From positions 1 to 64,000 of the forward strand of contig JBQTJW010000013.1 of assembly GCA_052386745.1 (NCBI GenBank): DNA of 64,000 bases, given 5' to 3'. Under the pieces are notes generated by a model that was not told the DNA's origin, did no database searches, and saw only the letters and a program-made list of their open reading frames with translations. This document shows, one piece after another, positions 51,266 through 63,016 of the stretch; the stretch's first letter is position 1; every line of letters begins with the position of its first letter. The stretch comes from Panacagrimonas sp052386745 (GTDB taxonomy: Bacteria > Pseudomonadota > Gammaproteobacteria > Nevskiales > Nevskiaceae). Position numbers and translations under genes: made by a program.

Positions 51266-54109
51266 TCAGCGTTCGTTCGTGCCGGCCAGTACGCTGGCTT
51301 GCGCCGGGGATGCCGCATGTCCAGCGATGCTGGCCTGCATGAGCGCCAGGGTGGCGGGGACGAAGCGCTGGATGCGCAGGTCTTCCACGTCGTTGCGGTC
51401 GCGGATGGTGAAGAAGCTCATGTTGCGGATGCGCCGGGAATCGTCGGCAGCGAGCGGGCGGCCGCGGGCGTGCTTGGCGATCATCTGCGCGCGCGATTTG
51501 GTGTGGTAGTGGTTGATGCAGAGCGGGGCGGAGGCCTGGAGCGCGATGCGCCCGTTCACCGGGTGCACGGCCTTCCCGTTCGCATGCAGGTAGCGGCCCA
51601 TGACGCGCGAGTGGTGGGGATTGAGGTAGCGCACGATCGCGCTGACCCGGTAGATCGACTTGATGAACCGATGATCGCGGAACGGGTCGGGCGCGCGGCG
51701 GGTGAAACTTTCGATGCAGGTCCCGGCCGGCCTCTGCTGATGGCCGTTGCTGCCGAAGATCAGCCAGTTGACCGCGATGGCCGCGGCGCCGGCCGATTCC
51801 AGCTGTTCGATCACCGGGAGCACGGAGTCGCCTTCTGTGGGGACGAGGTACTCGTCGGCATCGAGGAAGGCCACCCAGCGCGCGTGGTGGCGGTAGGTGT
51901 CGACGAAATGGCGGTAGGCGCGCAGCTGCCCGAACTCCCCTTCAACCTGGTGCAGGGTGATCGCGTCCTGCCGCGCAAATTTCCGGACCTGTGCCAGCGT
52001 CTGGTCCGTGCAGTCGTTCAGGTAGAGGTAGAAGTGCTCCACGCCGACGCTCGCGTGGTAGCACAACCATTCCAGCACGTTGTCACCCTCGTCCTTGAGC
52101 GAACTGGCAATGGCCAGCCGCGGGCGGGAGGGCAGCTCGATGGCCAGCGCTTCGTGGCGTCGCATCAATCGCAGGGCCGACAGTTCATCCAGCACCAGGT
52201 CCTGCATGTGGCCGGTGTCCAGCGCTTTCAGCAGGGCGGTCTCGGCGTCGGCGGCATCTCCAGCCGCCATGGCCGCATGCGCCCGACCCAGCAGCACCGG
52301 CCCGAGATCTGGAAGCCGGTTGGAGACCCTGCGCAATCGCTGGTGCGCCTGATCGGTCTTGCCTTTCCAGAGCTCCACCGTAGCGATCATGCGCTGGGCG
52401 CCATCCATCGGACGCCAGCCCGCGGGCAGGTCCTTGACGAGCCTGCGCATCTCCTCGAACCTGCCCTTGCGCGACTGCGACTCCAGCCATTCGACCAGCA
52501 GCTTGTTGATCGCCGCGCGCCTGGCGGCGGGCTTCCTGCGGGGGTCCGGAACGCTGGCGAAGAGGGACCGGATCCGGGCGAGCGCACGCTCATCCGTTCC
52601 GGCCATTTCCGTCTCGGTTTCAGACGTTTCCGGTTCGTCTGGGTATCGTGCGGCCAGACTGCCGTTCTGCACCGGCTGCGCGCCGCCGACCAGGACGCCC
52701 ATCTGCTGGATCCACTCGAAGAACGCGCGATCGACGGCGTTGGCGGCTTCGATCTCGGCCCGCAGGGCGTCGCTGATGTCCTCGGGCGAAAAGCTGGATT
52801 TCGACTGGTTGTGCGTGCCGATGTGTACCGGCTGTCCGAGCAGCCTTCCCAGCTCGCGCTCGAACAAATCCATGCGCGACACCGAACCGATCAGGCGATA
52901 TTGCCCGGCCACGCGCTTCGCCTGTTCCAGGTCGTCCTGGCCAGTCAGCAACTTGACCTGGGTGTTCTGGTTGTGCGGGTTCTTGTTCAGCCAGGCAAAG
53001 AAACCCGCGAAGTCGAGGTTGCGAACCTCGTCGTGGGCGGGATGTTCCTGCCAGCCCTTGATGTACCGGTACACCGAGACGATGCGATCCACCGGATCCC
53101 TCACCACCGAGATGTACTGCCAGTCGTCACCGCATGCCTGCCGGAAGACCGGGTAGCGGAAATGGCCGGAGACCACGCGGAGCGCATCGAGCTTTTCGCC
53201 GCGCAGCGCCATCAATGCCTCCCGGTGCTTCGGCACCGCGCGTGGATAGCGGATGGCCTGGTCGGCTCCCGCCCAGTCCTTGAGAACGTTGAAGAGCGAG
53301 ATGCCGGCCGTCTTGGGCGCATGCACGAAGACGATCCGCACGGGCGCCGCGAGGCTGGCCGGCAGCGCAATCTCCGCCACCGGTTCACGGATCGTGTCGT
53401 TCACGATTCTTGTGGGCGAGACGGCGGGCCGCGATGCCTCGCCTTTCAGCACGCCCCGCGCGGTCACCCATTCGTATAGCGCCTGGTCCACGGCATTGCC
53501 CGCGAGAATGTCGCGTCGCAACTCAGGGTCCAGCGATTCCGGGGTGATGCTGCCTTTCGATTCGTTGTGCACGGCGAACTGAAGCCTGGATCCCGTCAGG
53601 ATCTCCAGTTCCGCGACGAACTCGGGCAGGCGTGCAAGCGAGCCGAGCAGGCGGTAGCGCGCCAGCCGCTGCCGGGCGACCGCGAGATTCTCCGTCCCCG
53701 TCAGCATCTTGCTTTGCGTATTGCGGCTGAACGGATGATGCCGGCTGAGCCATTCGAAGTATTCGCGCGCCGAGAAACCCTTCACGAACCTGTGCTCCGG
53801 ATGGTCCGCCCATGCCGTCACGTAGCGGTACATCGACACAAAGCGCTCAACGGGGTCGCGAACCACGGAGATGTAGTTCCACTCCGCGCCGCATTTTTCG
53901 CCGAACAGCACGGCGGAGAAATGCCCGGTGATGAGGCGGTACGATCTGACCTGCTCGGCGGACAACTGCCGGAACGCTTCCCGCTCCTGGTCGCTGCCAT
54001 GGGAAAAGCGCAGCGAGCGCTCCGTCCCGGCCCAGTTGAGCAGCGCGTAATAAAGCGACATGCCCGCGGTCTTGGGAATGTGCACGAAAAGGATCCGGGG
54101 ATCGACCAT
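51266..54109 (-). CDS. Multidomain protein: two sulfotransferase-like domains and a glycosyltransferase
   Basis: A 947-residue fusion. Domain 1 (about 1-220) and domain 2 (about 255-475) are repeats of each other. Each has a PAPS 5'-phosphosulfate loop (HIPKTAGMS at 10-18; HAPKTAGIS at 263-271) and a 3'-phosphate motif (SVVRDPVERFVSMYRY at 81-96; SVVRDPVDRIVSVYRY at 334-349). A helical, TPR-like linker (about 505-650) leads to a GT92/GT2-like domain with SSLKDEGDNVLEWLCYH (669-685) and FLDADEYLVP (748-757). It could both glycosylate and sulfate a surface glycan (inference). ATG 54109 lies eight bases after the upstream stop. Confidence 0.8.
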   Translation of the reverse strand: MVDPRILFVHIPKTAGMSLYYALLNWAGTERSLRFSHGSDQEREAFRQLSAEQVRSYRLITGHFSAVLFGEKCGAEWNYISVVRDPVERFVSMYRYVTAWADHPEHRFVKGFSAREYFEWLSRHHPFSRNTQSKMLTGTENLAVARQRLARYRLLGSLARLPEFVAELEILTGSRLQFAVHNESKGSITPESLDPELRRDILAGNAVDQALYEWVTARGVLKGEASRPAVSPTRIVNDTIREPVAEIALPASLAAPVRIVFVHAPKTAGISLFNVLKDWAGADQAIRYPRAVPKHREALMALRGEKLDALRVVSGHFRYPVFRQACGDDWQYISVVRDPVDRIVSVYRYIKGWQEHPAHDEVRNLDFAGFFAWLNKNPHNQNTQVKLLTGQDDLEQAKRVAGQYRLIGSVSRMDLFERELGRLLGQPVHIGTHNQSKSSFSPEDISDALRAEIEAANAVDRAFFEWIQQMGVLVGGAQPVQNGSLAARYPDEPETSETETEMAGTDERALARIRSLFASVPDPRRKPAARRAAINKLLVEWLESQSRKGRFEEMRRLVKDLPAGWRPMDGAQRMIATVELWKGKTDQAHQRLRRVSNRLPDLGPVLLGRAHAAMAAGDAADAETALLKALDTGHMQDLVLDELSALRLMRRHEALAIELPSRPRLAIASSLKDEGDNVLEWLCYHASVGVEHFYLYLNDCTDQTLAQVRKFARQDAITLHQVEGEFGQLRAYRHFVDTYRHHARWVAFLDADEYLVPTEGDSVLPVIEQLESAGAAAIAVNWLIFGSNGHQQRPAGTCIESFTRRAPDPFRDHRFIKSIYRVSAIVRYLNPHHSRVMGRYLHANGKAVHPVNGRIALQASAPLCINHYHTKSRAQMIAKHARGRPLAADDSRRIRNMSFFTIRDRNDVEDLRIQRFVPATLALMQASIAGHAASPAQASVLAGTNER

Positions 54110-54117
54110 GGATTTTC

Positions 54118-55032
54118 TCAGCCCGCGTTCGCTGCGCGAGGGTCCAGGGTCCGGCCGTGGCGAACGATGCCCTGGGTCACGCGATTCCATCGCTCCATCA
54201 TTCCCCACGCCTGAAGGTGGTGCTCGAACACCTGCGGCCAGTTGTACGGACCGGGCGCGCTCCGATTGGGGACAGGACCAGCGGCGACGGCGGCAAAGTA
54301 CCGAGCATGGCAGACCTCGGTCTCCACCTCGGCGCGATCTGCAACGTCTGTGAAGCTGTTGCTGGCGTGGATGCGGTAGCCATACAGCGCATCGGGGACA
54401 TAGAGCGGCTCTTCGTGCAGGATGGCCCGCAACGCAAAGTCCCAGTCGTGCGTCAGCTTCAGATCGATGAAGCGGCCGATGACCTCGATCAGGTCCCGCC
54501 GCATGGCGAAATTGCCGGTGGTAACCGCGCAGTTGAAGCGCAGGAACGCAAACGAGAGCGAAGGCAGCAAGCCGCTCTGCATCGACAGCCTGGCAAGTCC
54601 CTCGATGAGGCTGACCGGAACCTGCGCATTCGGGGAAACAAGCAGTTCGATGCCGGAAAAGGCAAAGCGGCCGCCGGTCACCTGCAATGCCGACAGCATC
54701 CGGGCCACGCGCTCCGGGTGGTAGCGGTCGTCGGAGTTCAGAAGGAAGACGTAGTCGCCCTGGGCAACGTCCAGCCCGCGGTTGAGCGAGGCATGGGCCC
54801 CTATATTACGGGGATTGCGCAGGCAGACGACCCGCTCGAAGCGCTGTCGGTAGACCGGGGATATGCAAAGCCGCTCCGAGATCTCGAAGCTGCGATCGGG
54901 CGAGCAGTCGTCGATCACGATGAGCTCCAGCCGGGGATGAGATTGCTGGAGTACTGATTGCAGGCAGGCCTCGATCCAGGCCTCGTGACGGAACACCGGG
55001 ACGATCACGGAGCACAGGGCTGGCGTCGTCAT
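54118..55032 (-). CDS. Family 2 glycosyltransferase
   Basis: A 304-residue GT-A enzyme: CSVIVPVFRHEAWIEACLQSVLQQ, LIVIDDCSPDRS, NIGAHASLNRGLDVAQGDYVFLLNSDDRYHP (the DxD-type metal motif), and HDWDFALRAI with the base-region Asp. Donor and acceptor are unknown. Its start overlaps the stop of the upstream WbsX-type gene (TGATG), and the sulfotransferase fusion follows eight bases on, so the three are one operon. The upstream open frame to 55467 is not protein-like and was excluded. Confidence 0.88.
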   Translation of the reverse strand: MTTPALCSVIVPVFRHEAWIEACLQSVLQQSHPRLELIVIDDCSPDRSFEISERLCISPVYRQRFERVVCLRNPRNIGAHASLNRGLDVAQGDYVFLLNSDDRYHPERVARMLSALQVTGGRFAFSGIELLVSPNAQVPVSLIEGLARLSMQSGLLPSLSFAFLRFNCAVTTGNFAMRRDLIEVIGRFIDLKLTHDWDFALRAILHEEPLYVPDALYGYRIHASNSFTDVADRAEVETEVCHARYFAAVAAGPVPNRSAPGPYNWPQVFEHHLQAWGMMERWNRVTQGIVRHGRTLDPRAANAG

Positions 55033-57347
55033 CAGGCGACGATCTCCAGCAGACCATCGAGCGGCACTTCGCAGGCCGTGCCTTTCTCCGATTCGTGGGA
55101 CGGAAAGACCATGGAGAGCGTGTAGCGGCCCGGTGCCAGCGAGCGCGTATCGAATGTCACCGCAAAACCGTTCACGAGGTGACGGGTCGCGTCCGGAGGC
55201 AGGGCGGTGCCGCCTGGATCGGAGGCCGGCAGCGGCGCCTCGTCGTCCGACTTTCCAGGGAGCAGTCGCTGCAGGCGGCTTCGCGAGGGCATGGCAGCGG
55301 CCGCAGCGGCCGAGCTCGTCCGGTGCTCTACGTACGCCTTGGCGCTGTCGGCACGCTTCTTCCAGTTCGTCACGAGCCCGTAGGACGGGCCGCCGCCGTC
55401 TTGCGCAGAAACTTTCAGGTAGGCGAACAAGCCCGCCACGAGCCTGCGATCGCCGGGAATGGCCCACCCCGAGCAGTAGACCGCCGTACCGGTCCGGACC
55501 TGTGTCGCCCTCGCGCCGACCCGCAAGGCAATCTGCTCGAGCTTTCCCGAGGTGACCGTCTTCACGGGCACGAGCCCGGGTGGGGGAATGGCCGTGAGCT
55601 GGGTACCGACCAGCGCCTGCGGCGCCTGCCGCAGCTGTTCGAGCGAGTATTTGAGCGATGCCTGAAGCCGCGCGAAATGGTCTTCGACCCTCTCAAGGGC
55701 AGAAAGCGCAGCCGGATCACCAGCCAGGCGTTCGCGCAGGACGGTCAGCGAGGCGGCTGTCGGGTTGTGCCCGGTGAGGATGTCGCGGACCGCCTGAAGC
55801 ATCTGCCGGCCATGCAGACGGTCCGGCTCCAGGTAAGTGCCTTCGCCCCATTCATTCCAGGCATTGATGAACAGGAGGCGCTGGTCGCCCTGGCAACGGC
55901 GTTCGGTCCGCTGGCACGCGTCTTCGAGCCAGGTTTCGAACATCGACCGCGAGAACTGATGGAACACGTGGGCCTTGTTTCCACGCCGGCTGGTGTTGTC
56001 CCAGCCGAGCATCACGGTCTTGAACCTGAGGTAGTCCGGGTCGCTCGCGGCCAGTTCACCGGTAACCACATCGCCATAGTCGAAGATGGTGCCCTGGAAT
56101 TCCGGGGACAGGTTCGGGATGGAACCGGGCCGGTCCGTGTGCTTGCCGGCAACGATCCGATGCGGCGGAAATTCCACGGAACTGTCGCAGCCATGGGCCT
56201 GCGGATCGGTGCTGCCGAAGGTTTCGGCCATGCAGATGTGCAGCCCGGGAAGCCCGCTTTCCACCGCGATCTGGCGCCAGCGATCGAACACCTGCGGCGC
56301 CGACGACAGCAGGCCGACGCGGTACACGATCAGGATCGGGGCGCCGTCAATGCGGATGTAACGGGAGTCCTGCAGATACGGCATCACATCGTGGATGAAC
56401 GCGATGTCCTGCTCCAGGCTGTGCGGCTGCGGCATGAGCAATTCCTGCTCCGAACCGTCCCAGCGGCGCGACCAGGGCTCGTTAGCCCAGCACAGGCAGA
56501 ACCCCAGGTCGTGGTCGATCTCCAGGAATCGTTCGAGAGGCCACACCAGAAGCCGCTTGCCGCCAAACCAGTAGTGATGAAAGCAGAAGCCGGACAGGCC
56601 ATGCGCCAAGGCCAGTTCGATCTGCTGCTCGATCACCCCGGGCGTGCGCAGATCGTAGTACCCCAGCTCCGACGGGATGCGTGGCTGCGCATGTCCGTCG
56701 AAAGCGGGTTGTGCGGTAACCACGTTCGTCCACTCCGTGAAGCCCTTGCCCCACCACTGGTCGTTCTCCGGAACCGGATGGAACTGGGGGAGATAGAACG
56801 CGATCGCTCGCACCCGCGGCTCCAGGCCGTTGGGCGCCACCGAAGATTCGCGGCGCAGGATGGACTCGCGTTGTGCAATCGGAGAGGCGGAATCGCGGTT
56901 CGCGAGCGATTTGAGGCGGGCGATCAGCTGGCCGCGGGTCGGCAACCGGGCATTGGAAATGGCGCCGTCGATCGCGATGTCATGGCCGCCGGGTTTGGCC
57001 ATCACCACGATCGGCCCCGCTCCGCTTGCCTGAAGATGGGCGATGAGCGCCTGGCGCCGTTCCGGGGTGAGTTCGATCCAGTGAAACACGAAACCGGCGG
57101 GCGCGGGACGCCCGATCAGCTGGGCAATATCCGGTCGCTGTACGAGCGTCCGGATGCCACCCAGAAAGAAGCCGTCGCAAAACAGGTCGATGTCGCAGCT
57201 CGCGTCCGCGTTGGCAGCTGCCAGGCACCATCCGCGAACGGCCTGGAGATCAACCTGTTCCAGAGCCCCTCGATGCGATGGTGCCGCCGAAAGGTCAGCC
57301 AGGTTGCACGTCGTGCGTTCGGACGGGACGCGAAGTGAATCTTTCAT
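55032..57347 (-). CDS. WbsX-type glycan protein (GH99-like domain)
   Basis: A 771-residue protein. Residues 25-175 form an unassigned N-terminal region (HRGALEQVDLQAVRGWCLAA...). About 178-525 is a WbsX/GH99-like domain: AIAFYLPQFHPVPENDQWWGKGFTEWTNV, FCFHHYWFGGKRLL, CLCWANEPWSRRWDG and NAWNEWGEGTYLEPD, the usual sequence marks. A C-terminal beta-rich region (about 590-771) resembles a carbohydrate-export or ABC-transporter binding module (inference). WbsX proteins occur in O-antigen and rhamnan clusters, either as endo-glycosidases or as transferases. No Shine-Dalgarno precedes the ATG. Confidence 0.8.
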   Translation of the reverse strand: MKDSLRVPSERTTCNLADLSAAPSHRGALEQVDLQAVRGWCLAAANADASCDIDLFCDGFFLGGIRTLVQRPDIAQLIGRPAPAGFVFHWIELTPERRQALIAHLQASGAGPIVVMAKPGGHDIAIDGAISNARLPTRGQLIARLKSLANRDSASPIAQRESILRRESSVAPNGLEPRVRAIAFYLPQFHPVPENDQWWGKGFTEWTNVVTAQPAFDGHAQPRIPSELGYYDLRTPGVIEQQIELALAHGLSGFCFHHYWFGGKRLLVWPLERFLEIDHDLGFCLCWANEPWSRRWDGSEQELLMPQPHSLEQDIAFIHDVMPYLQDSRYIRIDGAPILIVYRVGLLSSAPQVFDRWRQIAVESGLPGLHICMAETFGSTDPQAHGCDSSVEFPPHRIVAGKHTDRPGSIPNLSPEFQGTIFDYGDVVTGELAASDPDYLRFKTVMLGWDNTSRRGNKAHVFHQFSRSMFETWLEDACQRTERRCQGDQRLLFINAWNEWGEGTYLEPDRLHGRQMLQAVRDILTGHNPTAASLTVLRERLAGDPAALSALERVEDHFARLQASLKYSLEQLRQAPQALVGTQLTAIPPPGLVPVKTVTSGKLEQIALRVGARATQVRTGTAVYCSGWAIPGDRRLVAGLFAYLKVSAQDGGGPSYGLVTNWKKRADSAKAYVEHRTSSAAAAAAMPSRSRLQRLLPGKSDDEAPLPASDPGGTALPPDATRHLVNGFAVTFDTRSLAPGRYTLSMVFPSHESEKGTACEVPLDGLLEIVA

Positions 57348-57486
57348 GTAGACCAGACGGATAATCGGTGAGTGGCATCCAGGGACGATACTCGCCGGAT
57401 AGGTTATGGATTGCGGCCCTGTTCGAAGTGCGCAGGGCAGAGCCTCGATCAGGGCGTGTCCCAGTAAACAGGCAGTTTATCCAGCC

Positions 57487-60291
57487 ATGAGAAATGCTGT
57501 CATGCAGGAAGCAGAAGCCAGACCGAACCGGAAAAGCGGTGTCGATCGTGCCGTGGCGGCCAGTGCATTCCTGGCGCGTTACCTGGCTCAGCACCCCGAA
57601 CTTGCGGTGGCAGCGGCAACTGCGCCCGCGCTGGACGTGTCGGCGGCGCTCCAACGGATGGCCGCCGAGAGCCCGGCGATTCGACTGCAGCAGATCCGTC
57701 AGCTGCGGAACCGGGAGATGGCGCGTATTGCGCTGCGGGCGCTGAGTGATGCTGCCGAACTGGACGAAACCCTGGAGGACCTGTCGTCGCTGGCCAGCGC
57801 CTGCTGTTCGGCCGCTGTCCGCTGGAGTTTCGACGCGCTGCGCGTTCTCCATGGGTATCCGCAGGACGGGGAGGGCAGGCCGGTGAATCCCGTGGTTCTC
57901 GGCATGGGCAAGCTCGGCGGAGGCGAGCTGAATTTTTCATCGGACATCGACCTGATCTTCCTCCACACGGCCTCCGGCATGACCGATGGCGCCAAGTCCA
58001 TCGAGAACGAGCGCTTCTTCGTGAAGCTGGCGCAGGAAACGGGGCGCATCCTTTCGGCACAGACCGAGCACGGCTTCGTGTTCCGGGTGGACACGATGCT
58101 GCGCCCGTTCGGCTCCGCCGGGGCCATGTCGATCAGCTTCGACGCAGCCGAGGATTACTACCAGAACCACGGCCGCGAATGGGAGCGCTACGCGCTCATC
58201 AAGGCCCGCCCGGTGGCCGGAGATCTCGACGCCGGGTACGCCCTGTTGCAGCGGCTGCGCCCCTTCGTTTACCGGCGGTACCTGGACTTCAACGCCATCG
58301 GCAGCCTGCGCGATCTCAAGCGCCGTATTCACGATGATGTGGTCGCACGGCGCGTCACGGACGACGTCAAGCTCGGCCCCGGCGGCATCCGCGAACTCGA
58401 ATTCATCGTGCAGTCCTTCCAGCTCGTGCGCGGTGGCCAGGACGGCAAGCTGCGCTCGACCTCGCTGCGGCCGACGCTGCGCTACCTGGGTGAATCCGGC
58501 CTGCTGCCGGCGGATGCGGCCAGCACCCTGGACGCCGCGTATGTCTTTCTGCGCCGGCTGGAAAACGCCATCCAGATGCATGACGACCGCCAGACCCATC
58601 GCCTGCCCACCGATGAGGCGGCGCGGGCGGCGCTGTGTGCCGGGATGAATGCGCCGGACTGGACCGCGCTCCGCGAGCAATTCGATGCCGTTGCACGCTT
58701 CGTCAACGAGGAGTTCCTGCGGGTGTTCGCGGAGCCCGAGCGCGACGATGAAGAACACCCCGGTGCCGTGGCCGTGCGCCTCGCCTTCACGCCCGGCTGC
58801 GAGGCCAGGGAGCTTGCGGCATGCCTGATCGAGACTGGCTTCGGTCCCGAAACGCTCGGGCTCGCCCAGCGCATCCTGGACCTGGTGGGTGGACGCGCGG
58901 TGCGCGGCATGTCCGAAGCCGCGACGCAGACGCTTCGGCGCGTGCTCGGGCAGGTGCTGCACGAATGCGTGGAGCGAACGGAGTCGGTACGGTCGGTGGA
59001 GCGGGTGCTGGCCGTCATCCAGGCCATTGCAGGCCGCTCCACCTACCTGACGCTGATTGATGAATCGGCCACGGTGCGATCCCAGCTCGTCCGGCTGTGC
59101 TCGGCGAGCCAGTGGCTGACGGATCAGATCGCCGCCTCGCCAGCCGTGCTGGATGCGCTGCTCGACCCACGCAGCCTCTACGCGCCCCCGGATCGCGCCA
59201 CCATGCGCAGCGACCTGGCGGCGCGCCTTGCGGCGGTGCCGGTCGACGACGTTGAAACCGGCATGGACGTCCTGCGCCGCTATAGAAACGAGACCACGGT
59301 GCGCATCGCGGCTGCGGATATCGGCGGCATGCTGCCGTTGGTCAAGGTCAGTGACCAGCTCACCTGGCTGGCGGAAGCCGTGCTGGTGACGGCCATCGAG
59401 CGCGCCACCCAGGAAATGCAGCGACTCTACGGCGAGATCACCGATCACACGGACGGGACGGCGGGACTGGGGGCGATCGCCTATGGAAAATTCGGCGGAA
59501 TCGAGCTGGGCTATGGCTCGGACCTGGACCTGGTGTTCGTGCACGAGAACGTCGAGTACGACGCCGAGAGCCGGGGCGGGCAGCGCTCACTGCCGGCCAC
59601 GGCGTGGTTCTCCCGGCAGGCGCAGCGGGTCATCCACTGGATCGCCACGCTCACGCCCGCCGGCAGGGCGTACGAGATCGACATGGAACTCCGCCCCAGC
59701 GGGCAGTCCGGGCCCGTGGTGGTCAGCCTGGACGGCTGGGCGCGTTACCAGCGCGAGAAGGCCTGGACCTGGGAGCACCAGGCGCTGACGCGCGCACGCT
59801 TCGTCGCCGGTCCCGCAGCGCTGGGGACGGCTTTTGCAGCGATCCGGCAGGAGGTTCTCAGCCGACCGCGGGAACCCGCCGCGCTGGCGCAGCAGATCGT
59901 GGACATGCGGCACAAGATGCGTGTTCACCAGGAGCGCCGCCAGTCCGGTAGCTGGGACCTGAAGAACGGGCGCGGCGGGGTGATCGACTGCGAATTCCTC
60001 ACCCAGTTTCTCGTGCTGCGCGATGCAGCCCGGCAACCCGAACTGATCGAGTGGTCGGACAACTGGCGCCAGCTGGACGCGCTCGTGCGGGCGGGCAGCC
60101 TGTCCGCGGAAGATCACGCGGGCCTGATCTCGAGCTACCGCGCGTACCGCGCGTTTGCCCACGCGCGCGCCCTGCAAAGCGAAAAGGCGATCGCCGGTGA
60201 CGCGCAGTTTGTACAGGAACGGGCGGCCGTTGTTGCGGCGTGGCGTCGCCAGTTCGGCGACATCGAGCCTGCATCCGCGCCATCGACATGA
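57487..60291 (+). CDS. glnE: Bifunctional glutamine synthetase adenylyltransferase/deadenylase
   Basis: A 934-residue protein close to the usual 945. Two nucleotidyltransferase domains carry the GxGKLGGxELxxxSDxD signature: GMGKLGGGELNFSSDIDLIF (N-terminal, about 140, deadenylating) and AYGKFGGIELGYGSDLDLVF (about 664, adenylylating). It modifies glutamine synthetase under PII control. The start is ATG 57487; ATG 57502 is also possible, and a frame to 57406 is less family-like. It is divergent from the WbsX gene across a 139-base gap with no clear promoter. Confidence 0.95.
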   Translation: MRNAVMQEAEARPNRKSGVDRAVAASAFLARYLAQHPELAVAAATAPALDVSAALQRMAAESPAIRLQQIRQLRNREMARIALRALSDAAELDETLEDLSSLASACCSAAVRWSFDALRVLHGYPQDGEGRPVNPVVLGMGKLGGGELNFSSDIDLIFLHTASGMTDGAKSIENERFFVKLAQETGRILSAQTEHGFVFRVDTMLRPFGSAGAMSISFDAAEDYYQNHGREWERYALIKARPVAGDLDAGYALLQRLRPFVYRRYLDFNAIGSLRDLKRRIHDDVVARRVTDDVKLGPGGIRELEFIVQSFQLVRGGQDGKLRSTSLRPTLRYLGESGLLPADAASTLDAAYVFLRRLENAIQMHDDRQTHRLPTDEAARAALCAGMNAPDWTALREQFDAVARFVNEEFLRVFAEPERDDEEHPGAVAVRLAFTPGCEARELAACLIETGFGPETLGLAQRILDLVGGRAVRGMSEAATQTLRRVLGQVLHECVERTESVRSVERVLAVIQAIAGRSTYLTLIDESATVRSQLVRLCSASQWLTDQIAASPAVLDALLDPRSLYAPPDRATMRSDLAARLAAVPVDDVETGMDVLRRYRNETTVRIAAADIGGMLPLVKVSDQLTWLAEAVLVTAIERATQEMQRLYGEITDHTDGTAGLGAIAYGKFGGIELGYGSDLDLVFVHENVEYDAESRGGQRSLPATAWFSRQAQRVIHWIATLTPAGRAYEIDMELRPSGQSGPVVVSLDGWARYQREKAWTWEHQALTRARFVAGPAALGTAFAAIRQEVLSRPREPAALAQQIVDMRHKMRVHQERRQSGSWDLKNGRGGVIDCEFLTQFLVLRDAARQPELIEWSDNWRQLDALVRAGSLSAEDHAGLISSYRAYRAFAHARALQSEKAIAGDAQFVQERAAVVAAWRRQFGDIEPASAPST

Positions 60292-60532
60292 AAGTTCCGC
60301 GGCATCGCGGTGCCAGTGATTGATTCACACCGGCGGCCGCGTAACATAGCCGCAAGCTCCCCTGTCGCGCCGGCCGGATATCTGCGCCGAGCGCGGCGGA
60401 AACATTGCAGAGCCGAATCGCACACAAGAATTGATAAGAGCCCAAGCAGCGTGGAATGCCTTCGGTCAATCCCTGTGGTTGCCGAAGGGTCCGGTGTGAC
60501 GGGCTGACGCCTACCAATCCAGGAGATCGAAC

Positions 60533-62770
<2,238 letters not shown>

Positions 62771-62793
62771 AGCCGCTCCAGATCCCGATCGAG

Positions 62794-62809
62794 GGGCCGG
62801 CGGCGGCCC
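62794..62809 (+). terminator. GC-rich hairpin after icd
   Basis: GGGCCG, loop GCGG, CGGCCC forms a 6-bp stem (8 bp with one wobble and one A-T pair) 24 bases after the icd stop. No T-run follows, so termination strength is doubtful. The rest of 62771-63016 shows no gene; the neighbouring gene converges. Confidence 0.4.
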
Positions 62810-63016
62810 TTCGGTCGAGTCCTCGACTGATCGAATATCGAGGCTTCAATCCACGAACCCACGTTGCCCGCTGAAGGAAACGTGGACTGAAACAACGGAG
62901 GCCCCGTCGGCAATCGATTTGGGGCAGGGGATGGTCAGGGTCGGACTGCGAGAATCATCACCCGGTGGATCGTTCCGGGCGGGGCACGGCAAGCGCCGCA
63001 CCCGGCGGCACGACGC

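Noticed and set aside
57406..57486. N-terminal extension of glnE to the ATG at 57406
   Set aside because: The added residues are not GlnE-like and lie in the divergent promoter region.
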